Of a DNA stretch of 64,000 bases, positions 51,501-64,000 are shown one piece after another. Both the position numbers and the translations under genes were made by a program. The stretch comes from Yponomeuta sedellus. Lineage: Eukaryota; Arthropoda; Insecta; Lepidoptera; Yponomeutidae. The stretch covers positions 11,176,794-11,240,793 of the forward strand of contig OW203748.1 in NCBI GenBank assembly GCA_934045075.1. Direction: 5' to 3'. Position 1 is the first letter of the stretch. Each line of letters begins with the position of its first letter. Under the pieces are notes generated by a model. That model did no database searches. It saw only the letters and a list, made by a program, of their open reading frames with translations, and was not told the origin of the DNA.

Positions 51501-52370
51501 TGTACTGGAGAGTCGCGACATTTGACATTCAAAACGGGTAAGTATCTTAATTTAGGACCAGTGGTTTATTAAACGCCCAGGGGTATGGTGGGTCCGGAGG
51601 AAAAAATCATAGTTGTTCCGTTGGGAACTCTTATATAGGCTTAATATGGTTGATTTGAGTAGGTGATCCGATAGGAATAAAACAACGTACTGAGTTCCGA
51701 TCGGAACAACTAGTTGATCCATTTAGTTGGTCGGTACGGAATAAGGGTTTTTTTTTTATGCAGGACAAGGTTGATATACAATTATTTAACGTATATTACA
51801 TAAACGCTTCTATATTTCTATCAAAGCTTTGCGCCTCACACATTACTAAATAAAGTTACAAATGGACATAGTTTTGCGAACTTTTGAGATAATTGACTTT
51901 CTGTTTCAACGTGTGTAGAATTTTTTCTGGAGATGTAAATTTTCGTTTCTAATTTTTTTTAAAGAGAATCTTGTGGCTTGGTTTTTGTTTGCGTTCTGCA
52001 AATTCTGTAGAACGGTAGGAACCACGCGGCAAGGTTCTATTTGTTCGTTAAAAATCGACTGTTTCTTGAGTTAGTTCCCAAGGTGGCTTTCGTTTCTCCT
52101 TTATGGGTTGATGAATTTGGACCAGGAGTCTTTTTAGGTAGGTAAACACACGTTTGGGAGGTAATCTATGCATCTAACTCAATTTTACTCAAAGTGTGGG
52201 TTCGTTCTAGTTCCCAAAACTATGTCCCAATAATCATGGAAGTAACAATTAAAGAAACCTTTTTCTTACATAAAGATTACGTTCAAACGTCAGCAGAGTC
52301 CTCTAAATAAATTAAAATACTTTACGAACTAATTACAATATTTTGTGTAAATAATACATGCTTTTTTAAG
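51500..52370. other. Stretch without a recognised feature
   Basis: No exon with splice support. M5-type blocks begin near 52370 (CGCCACCAACGGAATAAAAA), and a Jockey 3' end piece lies at 52540-52585. Confidence 0.4.
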
Positions 52371-52971
52371 GCGCCACGCGGCGGCAATTAGCGCCACCAA
52401 CGGAATAAAAACAAAACTTGTTTTTAGAATACGTTTTTTTTTAAAATCATAAACAACAATTTTTAGAAAAACTTTGTGTCAACAAAAACAACTTAAAACG
52501 ATCTCCGCTAAGACGGCCGTTTGTATTGTAACGTCCATTAGGCTCAGTTTCTGCGCTACTTTAAATAAAACCTTTTCATTTCATTCATTATTCCTGACAT
52601 ACATATAATACAATATAAATAATCTGACATACTTTTAATAAAAAAAAATTGCAATTACTGATAGTAATTTCCTCCAGATCACCATCTGAATATGATTTTT
52701 TTTCCATTGGGGACGCTAGTTACAGGGTAGCGCCTCAGTAAATCTAAATACAGTTTGTGATTAAAATCAAGGTACAATAGTAGTTCTCTTTGGTAAGCTT
52801 GGTAACTTATTACATTAGTACCTAGGTCTACAGAGCGTAGGTCTCTATGGATTGACTAAAAATGGGACTATACCAATGCGATATTTGTCATTAAAAATAT
52901 TATGTACCGGAATTTCAACTAGAAATTGATTTCTGAAAAACAAGCGGAAAAGTCAGCCACAAACCAGGAAT

Positions 52972-53068
52972 TGGCCCCCGTGGAGTATGGCTTAACCTTC
53001 CTGCGATGCAGGAAAGGCAGGCAGGAGACCCGTGCCCCAGCAGTGGGGACCTACAAGGGTTGATAACA
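52972..53068 (+). mobile_element. 5S-SINE tail fragment
   Basis: GGCTTAACCTTCCTGCGATG to GTGGGGACCTACAAGGGTTG, flanked by a 15-bp duplication (AACAAGCGGAAAAGT). Confidence 0.8.
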
Positions 53069-53094
53069 AGCGGAAAAGTGGTGACGTCTTCTAA

Positions 53095-53395
53095 ACTCTG
53101 CTTAAGGCGCTTCGGGGCGCTAACCAGCGCAATGGAAAAAAATCATTACTTGTCTTATAATACGTTTTTAACTAAAAGTGAACACGAGAGATCGAGAGAT
53201 CTAACTGTGACAACTGTTTTTAGAACCTCCAGTCTAGACCCTAGAATCAACAACCAAGGACTTATATCAATTACCGCTAAAAACCGCCGTGTTTGGCAGT
53301 TCTAAAAATAGTTATCACAGTTGTTAAGATTTCTCATGTTCACTTTTAAATAAACACCTACCTATTATAAAACAAGTTACAAATAATAACTACAG
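53095..53395. mobile_element. Fold-back M5, short form
   Basis: AAAAGTGAACACGAGAGATC and TAACTGTGACAACTGTTTTT on the left; the reverse blocks ATAGTTATCACAGTTGTTAA and TCTCATGTTCACTTTTAAAT on the right. Confidence 0.75.
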
Positions 53396-53539
53396 TCTGT
53401 TTATTATTACTTGTCCAATTTAGTAAACAAGATTCTACTCTTAAACTGTGACTTTTTAGTCCAAAACTGCCATATTTCCATAAATGAAGTAACTTGGAAC
53501 ACTCTTTTTTTTTTAGATTTAAGAATCATGGTTGTAATA

Positions 53540-54365
53540 TTTTTCTGGTTGTGCAATAAAGTGTTCTCTATCTCTATCTATCTATCTATCTATCTTTAAG
53601 ATAACACGCTGCCAATTTTATAAACATAGTTCATGCATGATAGTTCATGAATTTGCGAGAAAACGTCTAGTTTAGGCATCTAATCTCAATTTTAAGGTTA
53701 GAATCTTGTTTACTAAATTGGACAAGTAAGAATAAATAGACTCTACCTTATTTCTGTTCAAAATACGAAAAAAATATTTGTCGTTAAAGTTGTGATTTTA
53801 ATTCCTTTGGTGGCGCTAGATGGCGGCCCGGAGCGCCTTTATAAAAGTAAACAGGGTATAACGCCCAAAAATCGGAGAATGGAAGCTTCTAATCTTCAGT
53901 ACACACAAAATTCACTATTATGGGGACAACTTTGATATCGTAAAAAAATATCAGCTGGTCTATACCCCAGGTATTGACTAGTAAAACTACCTTATGGTAT
54001 TAATCAATCGTATCAACAGCTCAATCGTATTTCGAAGGCTAAACATTCAACCCAATTACAATGTCTAGAGGGGAAAATACATTTATTATACCACAAATAA
54101 CACAAATAACCAATAAAATTAGAAAAAGTAAACATAGAACATTAGAAAACAGAATATAAAATCAAAAAAGGTTTACAAATATTAGACGCAGTGTGCCTCT
54201 GTTTCTGCACTGCAAAAGGTAGTCAGCTCAGCTTTTGCTGAAGTATCAGCCCACAGGTCTGATTTTTTGGCCAGTGTAGTGATCCCAGCTTCTAGTAATC
54301 ACTACATATATAAATAAATAAACAAACACGTACATGATAAACAGATGAATATAACTTGTACACGA
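53540..54365. other. Retroelement tail with (TCTA)n, then gene-free DNA
   Basis: GTGCAATAAAGTGTTCTCTA followed by TCTATCTATC is the 3' end of a non-LTR element (to about 53600). The rest, with GGTGGCGCTAGATGGCGGCC near 53810, holds no recognised gene. Confidence 0.45.
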
Positions 54366-54367
54366 AT

Positions 54368-54597
54368 GAGGCCATGAGAGCCAGAGCGGCCTAACTGCAC
54401 AAACAAAAGTTTACAGTATTACAGAAAAACTAGCAGCCCTGATTTCAAATATTTGAACTTTAGTAAATAAATGTATCATAATATGCTTTGCTACTTCAGT
54501 GTTTTAATTATGAGATAATTGCTGTTTACAATAGTTTGTACAAATAAAATTAGTGTTGATAAAAATGCAGTTAGGCCGCTCTGGCTCTCATGGCCTC
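54368..54597. mobile_element. Inverted-repeat element M15 with 30-bp perfect ends
   Basis: GAGGCCATGAGAGCCAGAGC ... GCA and the exact complement at 54568-54597 bound 230 bp of AT-rich DNA. No other copy in the window. Confidence 0.88.
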
Positions 54598-54839
54598 AAA
54601 TCTACATGTACATTTTAATATCTGTATTATAACATAATTAATGCTAGACAATATTACAAAAATGCAGCGCGTACAAAACGTCAAACTGATGCGATCGCGT
54701 CTCGGAGTCAGTTACAGAGTACTTTGACATGGATGGGACAGTCTCTCGGATATAAACTAAAATAAATGCTTAAAGCACTACGGCCGCCGCATTGCCATTG
54801 TAAGATTTATTTATGGGCAATAAAAGTATTAATCTTTAC

Positions 54840-55047
54840 CCTTCTAAGCCCTGGAGGTAACACTTACTTCAAGTGTTTTAAAACTACGTACTATTTTGAA
54901 GAACCTTCTCTTCTTGTTGTCCAAAAAATTATGAGGAATGTATTGGACTTGGAACAATAAGTTTTTCGGACTTCCTACCAAATCATTGGGTGTGAATTAA
55001 GAGTGTTATTCGCGATGTTCTATTTCTGGGACGCCAGGGCTTAGGAA
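54840..55047. mobile_element. Inverted-repeat element M4, copy 2
   Basis: TTCTAAGCCCTGGAGGTAAC and GGACGCCAGGGCTTAGGA, as at 16164-16367. Confidence 0.75.
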
Positions 55048-55640
55048 GATATAAATTAAATTCAAAGTCCTGACTGACTGACTCATCAACGCCCAGCCCA
55101 AGCCGTTGGACCTAGGAAGCTGAAATTTTGCACAGAATTTTGCACTGAAATTTTGAACATTATATATAATGTAGGCAAGGAATAACACCAGTTTTTTTTT
55201 TTAAATTCAATCATTAAGGGGGCGAAAAGGGTTGCCAAAATTTGCATGGTAGGTATAAAGAATGTCTCGTTTATGAAACTTAAAATAAATACTTTTCAAC
55301 AATTAATGGAACACGTGTTTCGCCGTTTTTCTAAATTTAACCCTTAAGGGAGTAAACGGGGTTGCAAAATTTGTTCCTTGACTATTTTCCACGCGGACGG
55401 AGTCGCGGGTAAAAGCTAGTGTGCAATAAAACTATGAACAAATAAATAAATTGGCAACTAGCTGTTGCCCGCGACATCGTTTACGTGGTAATACTGATTT
55501 TTATTTTCCGAGATGTAAATTACACCGCGTGCTAATCCAGACTACAATATATCTCTGCGCAATATATCTCCCACCCCAGAGTTACAAACATGCATACAAA
55601 CATTTTCATTAAAATTATACTAAAGTTTAATCTGAACCCC
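55048..55640 (+). repeat. Common lepidopteran interspersed repeats
   Basis: TGACTGACTGACTCATCAAC, AGCTGAAATTTTGCACAG and ACGCGGACGGAGTCGCGGGT, words I know from abundant moth repeats; a second piece (TAGCTGTTGCCCGCGACATC) follows at 55460. Confidence 0.55.
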
Positions 55641-55841
55641 TTGAACTTTTCTGCATTTGTGTAAAAGCACTTAATACTGGCATTGATTTGGAATACATTT
55701 TAGGAACTACACAGTAACAAAATAATACAATATTATCAACAAACCGGAATGCGAAACGTAAGGTAAAGTGGCTTAAGGCGCTTAGGGGCGCTAACTAGCG
55801 CTACCAATGGAATAAAAATCATAACTTGTAAGTATGATCGC

Positions 55842-56095
55842 TGCGTGGTGTCGGCTTAGAGAATAGAACCAACCCAAAATCTTCCCGCGGGTCGTAAAAG
55901 GCGACTAAGAAACACAAGATGGGGGGTGGGTAGCAGCGCACCCTGCAGTACAATTCCACCGAACTGCGATCCCCAACCCGCACGCCCAGCATGGGGATTA
56001 AGGGCATTACCTCCAATGATGGCACAACCTTGCGCTATGGCGCTCATTACGGGAGGGCTATGTCCAGCAGTGGACTAATATAGCCTGATGAAGAA
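55842..56095 (+). mobile_element. RTE-like 3' tail nested in M5
   Basis: GGTGTCGGCTTAGAGAATAG to GTGGACTAATATAGCCTGAT. GTAAGTAT lies on both sides. Confidence 0.8.
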
Positions 56096-56186
56096 GTAAG
56101 TATTAAGTTCTAGATTGGTGATTCTACGTTCTAGACCGTAGGTTCTATAAATAGATGTCGCAGTTGTTAACATTTCTCATGTTCGT

Positions 56187-56575
56187 TGTCAACCCTCGAA
56201 TGTCCCCACTGCTGGGGCACGGGTCTCTTCCTGCGATGCAGGAAGAGACCCGTGCCCCAGCAGTGGGGGATACTCCACCCAGCATACTCCACCACGGAGG
56301 CCAAGTCCGGGTTGGTGGAGGATTGCAAGGCAATGGCGGGCCTTACTGTCAGAAGTTATTAAGCCGCCCGTAAGGCCTCTGACATGGCTTAACGACTGCC
56401 ATTATATGACAGCCGGCACCAACGGCTTAACGTGCCTTGCGAAGCACGGAAGCGCTCGGAAAAATGCCACTAGCGGTAGTCACGGGACGCTCACCCATCC
56501 CGCACCTGACCGCGCCTGTTGTTGCTTAACCAAGTGATTGATTCCAATCACCCGGTTCGCCTAGGCCACGAGCGC
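56187..56575 (-). mobile_element. 5S-derived SINE nested in M5, tail partly inverted
   Basis: A near full-length copy whose tail (CCCCACTGCTGGGGCACGGG) occurs twice head to head at 56200-56270, forming a palindrome at TTCCTGCGATGCAGGAAG. The head ends CACCCGGTTCGCCTAGG. Confidence 0.82.
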
Positions 56576-56689
56576 TTCTCATGTTTACTTTTAGATAAAA
56601 ACTTATATAAAACAAGTTATCATTTTTATTCCGTCTGTGGCGCTAGTCAGCACCCCGAAGCACCTTAATTATATTCTAACTTCGCTAAC

Positions 56690-58400
56690 TTCGCCTTAGT
56701 GAATACTTTTACTATTGTTAATACCTTGTAAACTAGTATAAAACTCTCGTCACATCGATTTTTCTAAGTAATCGCACTAACAATCAAACGTTCGGTAAAA
56801 ATACCACACTTCAACCTAATCCGAAGGTAAAATCTTCTACAGAACACTTGGGAAACTTGTATTGTATGGGCCACGCACCCACCCTTGTAGTGTTACTAAT
56901 ATACGTGTTATTTGGATGAGATACATCTGTGGCGAGCACATGTCAACTCTGCACGCGCACTACAAACTCCATCATTCCTGCATCGCGCAAAGTATTTCAC
57001 ATGACATCCATAAATATAACGTCCGACTAATAACAGTTGGAGCGGCCGTCCCCAGGCATACGATCTGCCTGGTGGGACATTCCCTTCATAGTGGAAGAGC
57101 ACGATCACCCGCTCTTCCCTATACATCTATATATCTCTATGGACCATAAACATGTTTTCAATTCCACAGACAAAGATGAGTGGAGGAGAAATATCTAGCG
57201 AAAACAAAATAACTGTATAGCGATAAAGCATAAATATTAGAATTTGATGTAAACACTGTGATTTGATTACTTGAACAGGAATACATATTTCTTTTTAATT
57301 TTTAATTTTTTTAATTTTTATAACTTGTAGTTTTCGAGAAAAAATGTTTCGTCCATTAAATTGCTCAATGCAAAAGGTCATTGAGCAATCACAGAATCAA
57401 AATCATATTTGTATCTGTGATGGCAGATGAAGAAATATCATTCATACGAATCTGTCACTCAGAATGGTCCAAACCAAAACAAAGCAGCAATCACTCACTC
57501 ACCACTGACAGATCAGTGACAGTTTTTTTTATAGCCTTCAATGTGGGCTTGGATACGCGACTACGATTCCGTTCCGTTTTGCTTATACGCCCTTTTAGAA
57601 TGAGAAGGTTTTCAAATTGAAAATTGTGAGTGAAAATCTCAACTGAGGTAAAAAGTAAGAACGTAGGTTTATCCAGTTTAGCTTCCTTTTCAAACAGAGC
57701 AAACGAAAAAAAAACACGAATTGTTGTCCATTGAGGCAAATACAACCATTGCTGCGCGTATATAATTCTATTAAAAAACAATGTAAGTATGAGACTCTAG
57801 GGCGGGAACTAGTTACAAGGGTGGATACGCTACATCACACTGTTCTTTCATTAAACCTGAGGAATGTCAAGTAAGTTTCACCAGTTCTGCTTCTTATCAT
57901 AGCGATCTTTAACAGGCTAGCGTGAAAGACGCGATACAGCGGGGGCCGGGAACGCATGAAATAAAATTCCAAACCCTGTATCGCTCTATACAGAAATATT
58001 GTGAGCGGTCTATGAAAAACTACTTGCTCACCCCCTTCGATAATAATTGCGTAAAAATCACTTATTGTGGGAGTAGAAGCCACTTTTTTCTATACTTAAT
58101 GATTTCATTGAGTGATACTTAATGCCTACAAAAAATGTTTTGTAGGCAATCCGCTTGCTACTTAATTCAGTGTGTTTTGTGACAGGATTGACTATTAAAG
58201 CTCTATTTTTGTTGGTGTAGTGGTTTTCTTAAAGGCTTAAAAATCCATTTAATAAGTAACTATGTTTAAAGGCTTGTATTCACGGCTGTATTTCTCCATC
58301 AGTTCGAAACTAATCCCACTTCTGATACCCAACCTTCGATGATAGTGACCGTTTGTTCTTTACATGTTACTAACGATGAATTTATATTATAAATTATAGG
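56690..58400. other. Gene-free stretch between repeats
   Basis: Several open frames of 60-96 codons occur on both strands but none has splice support or a known motif. Confidence 0.4.
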
Positions 58401-58404
58401 TTTT

Positions 58405-58550
58405 TTAAAAACCTATTTAGGTAAACCTACCTCTGGCACGGTTAGCCAGAGGTCGCGGGTTCGAGTCCCGGCATGGGTGGAATTATTAGCCTCTAAATAG
58501 GTTTTTAAAAATTGTTCTTAGCACGGGTTAGTGCATTAAAAGAGAATATA
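58405..58550 (+). mobile_element. SINE-A copy with a partial inverted arm
   Basis: AAAAACCTATTTAGG, then a plus-sense body (AGGTCGCGGGTTCGAGTCCC) and tail (AGCACGGGTTAGTGCATTAA). Confidence 0.75.
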
Positions 58551-58564
58551 AAATTATAGGTTGT

Positions 58565-59940
58565 CATCATGTTTTTTATAAGCAAGCCGTTCGGTTTTGA
58601 GAGTGAACTAAATGTTCAAAAAGGAAGTTCCTCGGCATTTTTTTCTATAAGCAACACCATTTGTTTTTTTAGTCTCCAAAAAAGTTTGAATTTCGAAAGA
58701 ATTTTCTCACCACGTTTAAATGAATAAACCGTTTGTTTTTTTAGTGAACATATTTTTTTTTATAGTGGACAAAATATTTTAATTTCGAAGGAATTTCCCC
58801 ATCTTGTTTTGTTATAAACAAAGTATTTAGTTTTTATAGTAAGCAAAAGAATTTTAATTATGCATACGTTTTTTATACACCAACCGATCTTTATCAAAAA
58901 CATTTTATTCACTTTTTCAAAGTGAATAAAATGTTTAAATTTCGAAGGAATTTTGTGACAACACGGCCACGAAACCGCTCGGTTTCTATAGTGCATAAAA
59001 TATTTGAAATTCGAAGGAATTTCGTCATCGTGTTTTTTATAAGCTAATCGTTCGTGTTAACAAAATATTTGTCGAGTGAGCAAAATATTTTCATCTCTAA
59101 GGAATATAGTCATCACGTTTTTTTGTAATCAAACCATTCGTTTTTATAGTGAATAAAACATTTGAAATTAAAAAAAAATTCTTCGCCATGTGTTTTTTTA
59201 CAACAAACACCGTTTGTTTAAAAACCTATTTAGAGGCTACAAATTCCACCCATGACGGGATTCGAACCCGCGACCTCTGGCTATCCGTGCCAGCGCTCGC
59301 TCTTCCAATTGAGCTAATGGGCGACTCACCGGCATCAGTGAAATTTCGAACCTCTGTACACTATTCTCTGTATTACGTACAGGCAGCGTATAGACCGTTT
59401 GTTTATTACAGAAAACAAGAAAATACGTAGGAACCTCCTCATGACGTTTTGAACCAACCGTTAGGGTTTTAAAGTGAACAAAATATTTGAATTTCGAAGG
59501 AATTGCCTCGTAATTTTTTTATTAACATCCTTTTTTTATAGTAAACAACATTTTTGGATTTCGAAGAAATTGCGTCATCATGTTTTCTTACAAACAAAGC
59601 GTTTCTAAAGTAAGATTTCTTTTTTATAATGGGCCAAAAAATTTTATTACGTAGGAATTTCGTCACCATGGTTTTAATAAAATACCGTTCGGCTCCTATA
59701 GTTAGTGCATAAAATGTTTGAAATTCGAAGGTATTTCGCAATAATGTTTTTTATAAACAAAACGTCCGGTTTTTATAGTGAACAAATTATTTGGATTTCG
59801 AAAGAATTTCATCGCCAAGGAATTTCCTCACCGCGTTTTTAATAAAAAAAAAACATTCTGTTTCTAAAGTGAACAAAACGTTTAAATCTCGAAACGACAC
59901 CGTTGACTTTTCAAAGCGAAAACAAAACATTTAAACAGTA
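58565..59940. repeat. Decayed tandem repeat, period about 75-90 bp
   Basis: Units combine AAAATATTTGAATTTCGAAGG, AATTTCGTCATCACG, TTTTTTATAAACAAA, CCGTTCGG and TTTTTATAGTGAACA, all with many changes. At least 14 units are recognisable. SINE-A at 59221-59393 interrupts it. It ends about 90 bp from the AhcyL1 stop. Confidence 0.82.
59221..59393 (-). mobile_element. SINE-A in the tandem repeat
   Basis: Flanked by ACCGTTTGTTTA (59209-59220, 59394-59405). Normal order, minus sense, without the usual A-rich tail. Confidence 0.88.
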
Positions 59941-60029
59941 GATACTCCGTCAGTCCACAAAACGAGCGAGCCATGATTACCGTCCGAGGCCACACCCGTC
60001 CACTGTGAAGCTTAGCCTAGCGCTGACTG

Positions 60030-62001
<1,972 letters not shown>

Positions 62002-62224
62002 TTACTCAGAACCAGTTTCTGCGACGCGTTTCGCCTCTAACACGAGGCATCCTCAGGCTCCCAAATGCAACGCGTCGCGTGTTTTCTCACACAAGTATTG
62101 GTGTCGGTGGTGGTGTGTTCGTGTCTTGCTTCTGCTTGAAAAAGTGGTAGGGAGGGCGGTGCATTAACTAACCGCATGGTGCTTGTGGGATTTTTGGCGG
62201 AATTTAGCAAAGTCATTTTAACTT

Positions 62225-62289
62225 TTTAAATATACAGTTATGTAGATATATATATATTATGTAGATATATAGATATATAGATATATATA

Positions 62290-62360
<71 letters not shown>

Positions 62361-62375
62361 ATATATATATATATA
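62225..62375. repeat. (AT)n microsatellite
   Basis: This long TA/AT run has a few CT interruptions and provided the TA insertion site of the Tigger element. Confidence 0.95.
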
Positions 62376-64000
62376 CAGTGGACCCCCGATAATCCGGCCC
62401 CTGTCTAATCCGGCGCCCCCTGTAATCCGACATGACAGAATTATGTTTGACAATCTTTGCTAATATAGATCACGCAAGTTTGAACAGGTCACAACTCGTA
62501 CGCGCCACCGCTATTGTGCTCGACGCGTATGCATTGTTTTACTTAGTTTGAATTTGACTACTAGTGATAGCGGTACGGCCTAGCGTACGTTCATTGTTTA
62601 CTATTTATTCATTGTGTATTAGGTATATGTAGTACCTAGTAATGTCGTCACAAACCCAGAAGCGAAAGCACAAAACGTTGACAATTAAAGAAAAATGTGA
62701 TATTTTAGATCGCTTAAATCGCAATGAAACTTTCAGTAGTTTAGCAAGTGAATACGGCGTAGGCCGATCTACAATTTATGACATTAAAAAAAACCACGAG
62801 AAGATTAAGAAGTTCGTGTCAACTACTGACTGCGGGCCAGGCAAGAGACAGACACTCAAGAAAGCTGAACATCCAGAAGTGGAAGAAGCTTTGTACATGT
62901 GGTTTCTTCAGGAAAGAAACAGGCATGCACCAATTTCGGGACCCATGTTGGCGATGAAAGCTAAGTTTTTTTATAAGGAAATAACAAAAAAAGATGATTT
63001 TGTGGCCAGCAAAGGATGGCTAGAACGTTTTAAAAGTCGTCATGGCATACGTTTAATGACTATTACAGGAGAGAAACTTTCTAACGATGCCACCTGCATA
63101 GAGCCCTTTAAATTAAGATTTTTGCAAAAGGTGAACGATTTAAATCTTGACCCGTCACAGGTGTATAATGCAGACGAATCAGGGCTTTTTTGGCGTGTGA
63201 TGCCTAACAAAACTTTCGTTTCTTGTAACGAAAAAGACGTACCTGGACGAAAAGTGAGTAAAGAGCGTGTAACCATACTACCATGTGCTAATGCTGCAGG
63301 TACACACGCGCTTAAGATGGTGGTCATTGGGAAATCTAATAAACCAAGGGCATTCAAAAACATTGATTTACCTGTACACTATTACGGACAAAAAAGTGCA
63401 TGGATGACAAAAGACCTTTTCAAAAAGTGGTTTAATGAATGCTTCGTACCTGAAGTTAGAAAATGGTTAAAAGATCATAATTTTCCTCAAAAAGCGTTGT
63501 TGCTTCTTGATAACGCTCCTGGTCATCCGTCTGAAGAAGAACTGACAACTGAGGATAAATGCATCACTGCGATGTTTCTTCCGCCAAATTGCACTGCACT
63601 GATTCAACCAATGGACCAGAACATCATTCAGTTTGTTAAGCAAGACTATAAAAAAAACCTACTTTTGAGAGCCGTATCAAAAGACCAACCAATAGAAAAA
63701 ACTTTAAAAGAATTTAATATGAAAGACTTGGTTTTTGCTCTTAGTCAGTCGTGGAGTGCGTTACCGTCATCAACTATTAAATCGTCTTGGAAAAAGTTAT
63801 GGCCAGATATAATCACCACTCCTAGCAACGATCCACAAATCAGTGTAACTTCGGAAGTTATAGAACAAGTCTCTACTGAAACACAGATAAGTCCGGAAGA
63901 TTTGGAAGTCTGGTGCCGTGGAATGGATAAAGAAGAAAATGTTTTTCTTGAAATGTCTGACGAAGATATTATAAAAGAGGTTTCTAATAATACAACAAAC
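62376..64000 (+). mobile_element. Tigger/pogo-like DNA transposon, 5' part
   Basis: The element opens with CAGTGGACCCCCGATAATCC, the typical start of Tigger-like inverted repeats, immediately after a TA dinucleotide in an (AT)n tract (TA target site). It has about 265 bp of leader, then the transposase. The 3' end lies outside the window. It sits in an intron of AhcyL1 in the opposite orientation. Confidence 0.88.
62642..64000 (+). CDS. Tigger/jerky-like transposase (partial at the window edge)
   Basis: 453 codons are open to the end of the window without a stop. ATG at 62642 is the first in frame after an upstream TAG. Residues 5-55 form a Psq/CENP-B-type helix-turn-helix (EKCDILDRLN, GVGRSTIYDIKK). 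Residues about 72-138 form the second CENP-B-like HTH. The DDE_1 nuclease core follows, with D178 in YNADES, D290 in LLLLDNAPGHP and D325 in QPMDQN, a DDD triad as expected in Tigger and pogo relatives. Such enzymes cut and paste their own element at TA. The lack of stops or frameshifts suggests a young copy. A C-terminal piece is missing because of the window edge. Confidence 0.9.
   Translation, partial: MSSQTQKRKHKTLTIKEKCDILDRLNRNETFSSLASEYGVGRSTIYDIKKNHEKIKKFVSTTDCGPGKRQTLKKAEHPEVEEALYMWFLQERNRHAPISGPMLAMKAKFFYKEITKKDDFVASKGWLERFKSRHGIRLMTITGEKLSNDATCIEPFKLRFLQKVNDLNLDPSQVYNADESGLFWRVMPNKTFVSCNEKDVPGRKVSKERVTILPCANAAGTHALKMVVIGKSNKPRAFKNIDLPVHYYGQKSAWMTKDLFKKWFNECFVPEVRKWLKDHNFPQKALLLLDNAPGHPSEEELTTEDKCITAMFLPPNCTALIQPMDQNIIQFVKQDYKKNLLLRAVSKDQPIEKTLKEFNMKDLVFALSQSWSALPSSTIKSSWKKLWPDIITTPSNDPQISVTSEVIEQVSTETQISPEDLEVWCRGMDKEENVFLEMSDEDIIKEVSNNTTN

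Larger units (their letters stand above)
55760..56690. mobile_element. Fold-back M5 carrying two nested insertions
   Basis: The left (CGCTAACTAGCGCTACCAAT) and right (GTGGCGCTAGTCAGCACC) ends are separated by an RTE tail (about 55842-56095, flanked by GTAAGTAT) and a 5S-SINE (about 56187-56575, flanked by TTCTCATGTT). Confidence 0.8.

Noticed and set aside
57491..58083. Open frames of 82-96 codons
   Set aside because: No splice sites, motifs or codon bias; consistent with chance.
62238..62453. Tyr/Ile-rich 71-codon open frame on the minus strand
   Set aside because: It is a translation of the (AT)n tract.
63040..63363. 107-codon minus-strand open frame
   Set aside because: It is an antisense shadow of the Tigger transposase.

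Overview
The window looks like nuclear DNA of a lepidopteran (moth or butterfly). It is AT-rich, its genes are broken into small exons by long introns, and it is packed with insect repeats: 5S-rRNA-derived SINEs, tRNA-like SINEs, Jockey- and RTE-type non-LTR 3' ends, short inverted-repeat elements and microsatellites. The species cannot be named from sequence alone. There are no bacterial operons, CRISPR arrays or rRNA genes, and every tRNA-like sequence seen is a SINE head.

Layout. (1) 3.4-12.6 kb, minus strand: five small coding exons (10376-10448, 9806-9855, 6939-7060, 5506-5551, 3382-3463) whose splice phases join into one frame. They encode the start of an acidic protein I do not recognise, with a candidate non-coding first exon ending at 12474. 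(2) 12.6-20.6 kb: gene-poor and repeat-rich. (3) 20.6-39.9 kb, plus strand: a complete five-coding-exon gene (293 aa, acidic, low-complexity, unrecognised), plus a likely 5' UTR exon. Its 11.4-kb third intron holds two genes on the opposite strand. One is a RAG1/Transib-superfamily recombinase of 654 aa with one 346-bp intron (26379-28689). The other is an intronless DEF8 homologue (35308-36636, 442 aa). (4) 40-60 kb: no gene found; nested SINEs and inverted-repeat elements. (5) 60-62 kb, minus strand: the last two exons of an AHCYL1/IRBIT-type adenosylhomocysteinase-like gene, joined by a GC-AG intron. Just downstream of its stop lies 1.4 kb of decayed tandem repeat. (6) 62376-64000, plus strand: a Tigger/pogo-like transposon with its 5' inverted repeat and an open transposase frame that runs off the end.

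The points most worth following are these: the spliced, apparently intact RAG1-like gene with no recognisable transposon ends; pieces of exons 4 and 5 of the host gene copied around inside its own introns, exon 4 together with its 5' splice site; several SINE copies that are inverted internally yet sit within a single long target-site duplication; and a spacerless perfect 100-bp palindrome at 46848-46947. I derived gene structures by matching splice sites and phases by eye. Repeat families were recognised by comparing copies within the window and are labelled descriptively.
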